The position numbers were made by a program, and so were the translations under genes. Positions 58,353 through 64,000 of a stretch of 64,000 bases of DNA are shown piece by piece; positions within the stretch are counted from its first letter, which is position 1, and each line of letters begins with the position of its first letter. Location: contig NZ_LT629765.1 in the NCBI RefSeq assembly GCF_900105305.1, forward strand, positions 744,001-808,000, written 5' to 3'. This stretch comes from Corynebacterium timonense (lineage in GTDB: Bacteria > Actinomycetota > Actinomycetes > Mycobacteriales > Mycobacteriaceae). Below the pieces are notes generated by a model. The model was not told the DNA's origin, did no database searches, and was given only the letters and a program-made list of their open reading frames with translations.

Positions 58353-60176
58353 GTGTCCGCACGATCTCGGCGCTCCGGTGGGGGCAATGCGAACACGTCA
58401 CGGACGTGGCCAGCGAAGGCGATGGGCCTATTCGCGCTGATTGTCGTCCTTGTGTATTCGCTCGTGTTTTTCACAGGAGACAACTCAGCCACCCCGAAGC
58501 TCGGCATTGACCTGCAGGGCGGGACCCGCGTCACGCTCGTCCCGCAGGGCGAGGAGCCGACGCGGGAGCAGCTGGAAGAGGCCCGAAACATCATCGAAAA
58601 CCGCGTCAACGGCATGGGTGTGAGCGGCGCCTCCGTCGTCGTCGACGGCAACACGCTGGTGATTGAAGCCGCGGGCGACGACACCTCGGCCGTGCGAACG
58701 CTCGGCCAGACCTCGCAGCTGGCCTTCCGGCCGGTGCTTTCGGGGATGGTGCCGGACCCCGCGCGCCTAGGCGATGTCCTTCAGGGCATGGCGAACTCGT
58801 GGGTGGAATACGACGTGATCTCCGTGGAGTCCGCGCAGGAGGTGCTCGACCTGGCGAGTAGCCAGCTCGAGGGCGAGAATAATCTGACGGTCACCGCGGA
58901 GTCGATCGACGAGCCCGACGGGCCGGTCGAGGCGTCGGACAGGCGCCAGGCGACGACCGAGATGCTGCGCGAGACGCGCCAGTCGGAGGACCCGACGGAA
59001 CAGGCCGCCGCCATGGCGCTGATGTCCGGCCTGTGCCAGGAGCAGAGCGTCGACCCGCTGGCAGGCACCGACGTGGAGGACAAGCCGCTGGTGGCGTGCG
59101 ACTCCACAGCCGGCCAGCCGCTGTTGCTGGGCCCGGTGCCGCTGCTGAACGGGCAGAGTGAACCGGACGGCCAGCGCCTGACCGGCGAGCAGATTGATAC
59201 CTCTCGCCCCATCACCGGCGGCCTGAACCCCCAGACCAGCCAGATGGAGATCAGCTTCGCGTTCAGCCAGGACGGCGAGTCCAACGGTTCCCAGACGTGG
59301 GCGCAGCTGACCAGCGAGATGATCGGCCAGCGTATCGCCATCACCCTCGACTCCCAGGTCATCTCGGCGCCGGTGATCCAGGGCGCCACCCCGCCCGGCT
59401 CCGCGACCTCGATTACGGGTAACTTCACCCAGGAGGAGGCCGAGAGCCTGGCGAACAACCTGCGCTACGGTGCGCTGCCGCTTTCCTTCGCTGGCGAGGA
59501 CGGCGAGCCCGGAGGAACCGCGATGACGGTCCCGCCTTCGCTCGGCCTGGCCTCCTTGCAGGCCGGCCTGTACGCCGGCTTGGCCGGGCTCGCGCTCGTG
59601 GCCGTCTTCGTTTTCGCCTACTACCGTCTGTTCGGCCTGATCTCGCTGGTGACGCTCGTCGCCGCCGGAGCTCTCGTCTACGGCTCGCTGGTGCTCCTGG
59701 GTCGCTGGATCGACTACTCGCTCGACCTGGCCGGCATCGCCGGTTTGATCATCGGTATCGGCACGACCGCCGACTCCTTCGTGGTCATCTACGAGCGCAT
59801 TAAGGACGAGCTGCGTACGGGCAAGACCTTCCGCTCCGCCACGGCCCGCGGTTGGGAGCGAGCGAAGGAAACGGTGGTCACGGGTAATATGGTGACACTC
59901 ATCGGTGCCGTTGTCGTGTACATCCTCGCGGTCGGGGAGGTCAAGGGCTTCGCCTTCACGATGGGCCTGACCACGGTCTTCGACCTGGTGGTTACCTTCC
60001 TGGTCACGGCCCCGCTCATGATCCTGGCGTCGCGGCGACCGTTCTGGGCGCGTCCCGCGGTCAACGGTATGACGAAGATATACAAGCTTGTCGACGACGA
60101 ACGCGCCGCGCGGACGTCGGACAGCGCCAACCGCGACGCGGTGGCTGTTGCCTCCGCCGACCCTGAGGAGAAGTAG
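58353..60176 (+). CDS. secD: Protein translocase subunit SecD
   Basis: A 607-residue RND-type export subunit that uses the proton gradient to complete protein translocation. Helix 1 (MGLFALIVVLVYSLVFF), then the signature LGIDLQGGTRVTL, a large external domain, and five C-terminal helices with ITGNFTQEEAESLANNLRYGALPL and GIGTTADSFVVIYERIKDELR. GTG start after GAGGAGAG. secF starts 2 bp after its stop. Confidence 0.97.
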   Translation: MSARSRRSGGGNANTSRTWPAKAMGLFALIVVLVYSLVFFTGDNSATPKLGIDLQGGTRVTLVPQGEEPTREQLEEARNIIENRVNGMGVSGASVVVDGNTLVIEAAGDDTSAVRTLGQTSQLAFRPVLSGMVPDPARLGDVLQGMANSWVEYDVISVESAQEVLDLASSQLEGENNLTVTAESIDEPDGPVEASDRRQATTEMLRETRQSEDPTEQAAAMALMSGLCQEQSVDPLAGTDVEDKPLVACDSTAGQPLLLGPVPLLNGQSEPDGQRLTGEQIDTSRPITGGLNPQTSQMEISFAFSQDGESNGSQTWAQLTSEMIGQRIAITLDSQVISAPVIQGATPPGSATSITGNFTQEEAESLANNLRYGALPLSFAGEDGEPGGTAMTVPPSLGLASLQAGLYAGLAGLALVAVFVFAYYRLFGLISLVTLVAAGALVYGSLVLLGRWIDYSLDLAGIAGLIIGIGTTADSFVVIYERIKDELRTGKTFRSATARGWERAKETVVTGNMVTLIGAVVVYILAVGEVKGFAFTMGLTTVFDLVVTFLVTAPLMILASRRPFWARPAVNGMTKIYKLVDDERAARTSDSANRDAVAVASADPEEK

Positions 60177-60178
60177 AG

Positions 60179-61321
60179 ATGAGCACCGCTAACGCAACCC
60201 GCACGACCCGCCGCTCCCGCTTCGACAGGCTGTACACCGGAGACGGTGCCATCGACTTCGTTGGCCGTTCCAAGCTGTGGTACACCATCACCCTCGTCCT
60301 GCTTGTCATCTCGATCGCCGCGATGCTTCTGCGCGGGTTCAACCTTGGTATCGACTTTGAGGGCGGCACGAAGATCAGCATGCCGGCGGGTGATCTCGTC
60401 GCGGAGGAGGTCGAGCAGACCTTCGTCGAGGCGACGGGGGTGACCCCCGAACTGACCCAGATCGTCGGCGCCGGCGACTCGCGCGTGCTGGAGATCAACT
60501 CGGAGCACCTGAGCCAGGAGCAGATCGATAACGCGCGCCAGGAGATCTACGACCAGCACCAGCCCGCTGACTCGGAGGGCAACGTGACCCCCGACGCGAT
60601 TGGTGATTCGACGGTGTCCGAGTCCTGGGGCTCGACGATCACGAACCGCATGCTGCTTGCCATGGGTGTGTTCTTCCTCGCGGCCGCGGTGTACGTGGCC
60701 GTCCGCTTGCAGCGCGACATGGCGCTGGCGGCGATGGGCGCGCTCATCGCCGACGGTGTGATCATCCTCGGCATCTACGCGCTGTTTGGGCTCGAGATCA
60801 CCCCGGCCATGATCATCGGTTTGCTCACGGTGCTCACCTTCTCCCTCTACGACACGGTCATCGTCTTCGACAAGGTGCGCGAGAACACCACGGGCTTGCT
60901 CGATTCCCGCCGCTCCACGTACGCCGAGCAGACGAACCTGGCGGTCAACCAGACGCTCATGCGCTCGATTTCCACGTCGGTGATTTCGGCGCTGCCGATT
61001 ATTGCGCTCATGATCGTCGCCGTGTGGCTGATGGGCGTGGGCACGCTGCGCGACCTCGCACTGATTCAGCTCATTGGCGTCATCGAGGGCGTCATCTCCT
61101 CGCTCTTCCTTGCCTCCTCGCTGCTGGTAACTTTTGTGAACCGGCGCCGCGCGTACCGCGAGCACAACCGCGAGGTGGAGGCCTACCGAGCGGGCGAGCT
61201 CGACGACGCGGCGGCAGGCGAGGGCGCGGCATCGTCGTCGCGCCGCACGGTGGAGGCCCCGGTCGCCCCGTCGGGGCCGACGAGTCAGCCTACGGCGTCG
61301 TGGAGGCCTGGCGCGCGTTAG
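60179..61321 (+). CDS. secF: Protein translocase subunit SecF
   Basis: A 380-residue partner of SecD. NLGIDFEGGTKISMP follows the first helix. Helices 2-6 contain ITPAMIIGLLTVLTFSLYDTVIVFDKVRENT and QTLMRSISTSVISALPIIALMIVAVWLMG. The C-terminal 50 residues are a basic/acidic Ala/Ser-rich cytoplasmic tail. Confidence 0.97.
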   Translation: MSTANATRTTRRSRFDRLYTGDGAIDFVGRSKLWYTITLVLLVISIAAMLLRGFNLGIDFEGGTKISMPAGDLVAEEVEQTFVEATGVTPELTQIVGAGDSRVLEINSEHLSQEQIDNARQEIYDQHQPADSEGNVTPDAIGDSTVSESWGSTITNRMLLAMGVFFLAAAVYVAVRLQRDMALAAMGALIADGVIILGIYALFGLEITPAMIIGLLTVLTFSLYDTVIVFDKVRENTTGLLDSRRSTYAEQTNLAVNQTLMRSISTSVISALPIIALMIVAVWLMGVGTLRDLALIQLIGVIEGVISSLFLASSLLVTFVNRRRAYREHNREVEAYRAGELDDAAAGEGAASSSRRTVEAPVAPSGPTSQPTASWRPGAR

Positions 61322-61338
61322 GGGAGCGGCCGCTCCCC
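61321..61338. terminator. 18-bp perfect palindrome directly after secF
   Basis: GGGGAGCGGCCGCTCCCC overlaps the last base of the secF stop. Perfect 9-bp arms with no loop; in RNA it would form a shorter hairpin with CGGC at the tip. No U-tract, so it may attenuate or protect the secDF message rather than terminate it. Confidence 0.5.
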
Positions 61339-61384
61339 GCACGGAGCACCCCATAACCCCCGACTCGCGGAAAGGACGGTCTCG

Positions 61385-62989
61385 ATGAATCCCATTCGCG
61401 CAGTGCTCGCCGCGGTCGCGGTGGGCGCGCTCGTGGCGTCGCTGGGCCAGACTGGAACACGCACCGATGGCGGCGCCGACGCGGCGGCCTTCGGCTACCA
61501 GCTCGGCAGCGACGTGACCACCACCAACGCCGGCACCATGGAGGGCGCGTCGCAGCTCGCGCACGCACTGTCGAGCAGGCTGTACCCGGGTGTTTTCGTG
61601 CCTGGGCCAAGCGGCCAGATGATTCCCAATACCGATCTGGCGACGACGCAAGTTCTGCCCGGTGCGCAGCGTCAGGTGGTCTACACCCTGGCGGAGGACG
61701 CCACGTTTTCCGACGGGACGCCGGTGACGTGCACCGACTACCTGCTTGCTTTTAAGGCGGGCCAGATGCCGGAGCTGTTCGGCTCGCACATGCCGCTGTT
61801 TTCTGAGGTGGAGGAGCTCCAGTGCGCGCCCGGGAGCAAGGAGTTTACGGTGGTGTTCGCTGAGGGGGGCGGCGCGCGATGGCGCGGTCTGTTCGGCGCG
61901 GGGACCGTCGTGCCGGCGCACGCCGTGGCACAGCGCGCGGGCATCTCCCCCCAGGACCTGGGTGACGTGCTCGCCAGCGACGACGTCGAGCGCCTGCGCC
62001 CCGTGGCGAGCGCCTGGCGCGACGGGTTTTCTCTGGATCACTTCGACCCCTCCATGCAGGTGTCGTTCGGCCCCTACATGATCGATTCCGTCGGCCCGTC
62101 CGGGGAGGTCGAGCTGGTGGCCAACGACGAGTACCCCGGCGACGCCCCGCGCACCCCGCAGCTCGTGGTGTGGCCCGCCAGCGCGGACCCGCAGGCGATG
62201 CAGCAGGCGGGTGTGCTGCGCGTCGCGGAGCTTACGGAACCTGACCCGGAGTGGATCGACGTGGACGCGGAGGGCAACCCCTACGACGTGACCACCCTGC
62301 CCGGAGAACTCACGGACTCCCTGACGTTCTCCTCGGCCGGCCCGTGGGCGGAGCTCGGCACCAGGCGGGCGTTCTCAGCGTGCGTGGACCAGCAGGCGGC
62401 CGCCCAGGCATCGAGCCAGGCGTCAGGCGTCGAGGTAGCGGCCCACGGGGTGCACCTTGTGTCCGGCAGCGACCCCCTGGCGCGGCGCTTCGGCGATATC
62501 GTCGGCCCGCACATGGAGGTGAACTTGGACGCCGCCCGCGCGGCGGACGGCATGGAGGTGCGCGTGGGCTACGCCGGCACCGCCCCGCGTTCTGCGGCGA
62601 TGATCGACGCGCTGCGCGCCTCGTGCGAGCAGGCGGGGGTGCGCGTCGTGGACGCAGGCGGCGGTAAGACGCTGCGCGACCTGACGCACATGGAGGTCTC
62701 AGAGAGCGGCGAGGAGGTCGTCGTCGACGGCAGCATCGACGTGCTGCTGCGCCCTGTCGACTCTTACACCGAGTACCCGGGGGCGGCGCCGCGGGCCCAG
62801 GATCTTCCGGCGCTTCGCGGCCAGGAGCGGGCGGCGTGGGACGCGTTGGATTCCCTTCCGCTGGCGGTCCAGCCTCGTGCGTTCGCAGTTGACAGGAATG
62901 TCGGTAACGTAGTCGTGTACACGGGCACCGCCGGGCTTGGTTGGAACATGGACCGCTGGCAGGTCGCTGAGGCCGCGAACACCCCGTAA
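61385..62989 (+). CDS. Extracellular solute-binding protein, DciAE-like
   Basis: A 534-residue family 5 (peptide-type) solute-binding protein. [28 protein letters not shown] is the SBP_bac_5 core and [27 protein letters not shown] continues it. The N-terminus is a signal sequence ([24 protein letters not shown]), but where a lipobox cysteine is expected the sequence reads VASLGQ. The only cysteines come much later. The location secF-this gene-apt-rel matches the C. glutamicum locus containing dciAE. No permease or ATPase genes are nearby. Confidence 0.86.
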   Translation: MNPIRAVLAAVAVGALVASLGQTGTRTDGGADAAAFGYQLGSDVTTTNAGTMEGASQLAHALSSRLYPGVFVPGPSGQMIPNTDLATTQVLPGAQRQVVYTLAEDATFSDGTPVTCTDYLLAFKAGQMPELFGSHMPLFSEVEELQCAPGSKEFTVVFAEGGGARWRGLFGAGTVVPAHAVAQRAGISPQDLGDVLASDDVERLRPVASAWRDGFSLDHFDPSMQVSFGPYMIDSVGPSGEVELVANDEYPGDAPRTPQLVVWPASADPQAMQQAGVLRVAELTEPDPEWIDVDAEGNPYDVTTLPGELTDSLTFSSAGPWAELGTRRAFSACVDQQAAAQASSQASGVEVAAHGVHLVSGSDPLARRFGDIVGPHMEVNLDAARAADGMEVRVGYAGTAPRSAAMIDALRASCEQAGVRVVDAGGGKTLRDLTHMEVSESGEEVVVDGSIDVLLRPVDSYTEYPGAAPRAQDLPALRGQERAAWDALDSLPLAVQPRAFAVDRNVGNVVVYTGTAGLGWNMDRWQVAEAANTP

Positions 62990-63014
62990 GCTCCAGCTCA
63001 AAGTGAGGACCCCC

Positions 63015-63578
63015 TTGACAGATTCAGCGAAACAGCAGAGGTACGCGTCCGCCGCGCAGGCGCTGGCGGACAAGATCCGGCGTGTGCCGGACTTCCCTGA
63101 AGAAGGCGTCGTTTTTGAGGACCTCACGCCGGTGCTGGCGGACGGAGCAGCGCTGTCGGCCGTCATTAAGCAGCTTGCGGACGCGAGCCGCGATCTCGGC
63201 GCCGACATGATCGGCGGCCTCGACGCGCGCGGTTTCCTCCTCGGCTCGGCGGTCGCCTACGACCTCGGTGTGGGCATTTTGGCGATCCGCAAGCGCGGTA
63301 AGCTCCCGCCGCCGGTGATCACCCAGGAATACACCACCGAGTACAGCTCCGCCGCGCTCGAGATCCCGGCCGAAGGGGTCGAGCTCGCGGGGCGCAAGGT
63401 TGTGCTTGTCGACGACGTCCTGGCCACCGGGGGAACGCTCGTCGCGGCAACGGACCTCATCGAGAGGGCAGGTGGTAGCGTCGTGGGATACGTAGTTGTC
63501 CTCGAAGTCGACGGGCTCGGGGGGCGCGACCGGCTCGCCGGCGCACCCCTCGTCGTCCTCGCGAACGAAGGGGAGTAG
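63015..63578 (+). CDS. apt: Adenine phosphoribosyltransferase
   Basis: A 187-residue salvage enzyme that makes AMP from adenine and [25 protein letters not shown] is the family N-terminus, and [17 protein letters not shown] the PRPP loop. The start is not obvious: TTG 63015 has GAGGA six bases upstream; GTG 63003 is in frame but lacks an SD. It is between the solute-binding protein and rel. Confidence 0.94.
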   Translation: MTDSAKQQRYASAAQALADKIRRVPDFPEEGVVFEDLTPVLADGAALSAVIKQLADASRDLGADMIGGLDARGFLLGSAVAYDLGVGILAIRKRGKLPPPVITQEYTTEYSSAALEIPAEGVELAGRKVVLVDDVLATGGTLVAATDLIERAGGSVVGYVVVLEVDGLGGRDRLAGAPLVVLANEGE

Positions 63579-63613
63579 CTGCAGCGGCAACAGGCGAGAA
63601 AGAGGTGCACGCT

Positions 63614-64000
63614 ATGGCTAGTGAGAAGGCGCCGAGGCGCACCGGAGCCAGCATGCGCAGCGTGTCAGCTCGCCTTGCGCGCTCGCTGACGGGCGGGCGG
63701 GCCAAGACGAACCCGGTGCTCGACCCGCTGCTGGCTATCCACCGCACGTACCACCCCAAGGCGGACGCCGAGCTGCTCGGCCGCGCCTACGCCACGGCCG
63801 AGCGCCTCCACGAGGGGGTTTACCGCAAGTCCGGCGACCCCTACATCACCCACCCGTTGGCGGTGGCGACGATCTGCGGGGAGATCGGCATGGACACCAC
63901 CACGCTCGTGGCGGCGCTGCTGCACGACACGGTAGAGGACACCGAGTATTCGGTCGACGACCTCACGCGCGACTTCGGCCCCGAGGTGGCGCGCCTGGTC
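63614..64000 (+). CDS. rel: Bifunctional (p)ppGpp synthetase/hydrolase Rel, 5' part
   Basis: Runs off the right edge; 129 residues are present. It begins [17 protein letters not shown] at ATG 63614. The HD hydrolase domain starts with [22 protein letters not shown] and reaches [13 protein letters not shown], which has the HD metal-binding pair. The synthetase and TGS/ACT domains lie beyond the window. The order apt-rel is conserved in actinobacteria. Confidence 0.93.
   Translation, partial: MASEKAPRRTGASMRSVSARLARSLTGGRAKTNPVLDPLLAIHRTYHPKADAELLGRAYATAERLHEGVYRKSGDPYITHPLAVATICGEIGMDTTTLVAALLHDTVEDTEYSVDDLTRDFGPEVARLV

Noticed and set aside
59789..62041. Minus-strand open frame of 750 codons
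   Set aside because: Antisense to secD, secF and the solute-binding protein, whose own frames carry full family signatures. Composition is His/Arg-rich as expected from reversed codons.

Overview
The window is a chromosomal segment of a high-GC Corynebacterium. The evidence is dtxR followed by galE, paired sigma factors sigB and sigA flanking a block of small actinobacterial genes, a polyphosphate glucokinase, an arabinofuranosyltransferase of arabinogalactan synthesis, the phosphatidylinositol mannoside operon, a divergent lexA/divS pair with corynebacterial-type SOS half-sites, and many genes that appear to be read from leaderless GTG or ATG starts 6-8 bases after a TANNNT box. The gene order closely follows the C. 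glutamicum and C. diphtheriae backbone. I cannot assign a species.

Left part (1-25.9 kb): the tail of a dihydrodipicolinate-synthase-family gene, a uracil/xanthine permease, a SugR-like regulator, HPr, lexA, divS, nrdR, hrpA, oxyR, a D-amino-acid-dehydrogenase-like oxidase, a decayed IS481-type transposase, a Ski2-like helicase with a PAC2-family gene, a DUF4192 gene, galE, dtxR, sigB, dtd, a methyltransferase, DUF3099, DUF3039, a second helicase, and sigA with a basic-then-acidic N-terminal extension.

Middle (26-39.9 kb): ppgK and suhB diverge, then DUF4193, DUF3093, dut, DUF3710, a TrmA-type RNA methyltransferase, dxs, an RNase D, DUF3000, hemQ, msrB, aftC and a RibD-C-like reductase. A six-tRNA operon (Gly-Val-Gly-Cys-Val-Gly in genomic order, minus strand) with a duplicated Gly-Val unit follows. 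One tRNA-Val copy carries an acceptor-stem mismatch. A lone tRNA-Val(CAC) with a strong terminator closes the section.

Accessory island (39935-45107): a three-level nest of insertion sequences directly downstream of tRNA-Val(CAC). An IS1249-like element with 24-bp perfect inverted repeats and a 5-bp GCCAC duplication is split by an IS21-like element with a 7-bp TCATGGT duplication. That element is itself invaded by an IS256-family element and an IS3-family element, the latter with an apparent deletion that removed most of istA and the start of istB. Removing the IS21 layer and one duplication restores an in-frame transposase of about 392 codons.

Right part (45.1-64 kb): a copper/iron envelope trio (CopC-like, PCuAC-like, Tat-exported DyP peroxidase), thrS, the HIT-pgsA-patA-pimA operon for phosphatidylinositol mannosides, a thioesterase, yebC, ruvCAB, yajC-secD-secF, a DciAE-like solute-binding protein lacking a lipobox cysteine, apt, and the start of rel running off the window. 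Apart from the nested island and small lesions this is conserved core genome. I found no CRISPR array, phage or defence cluster.
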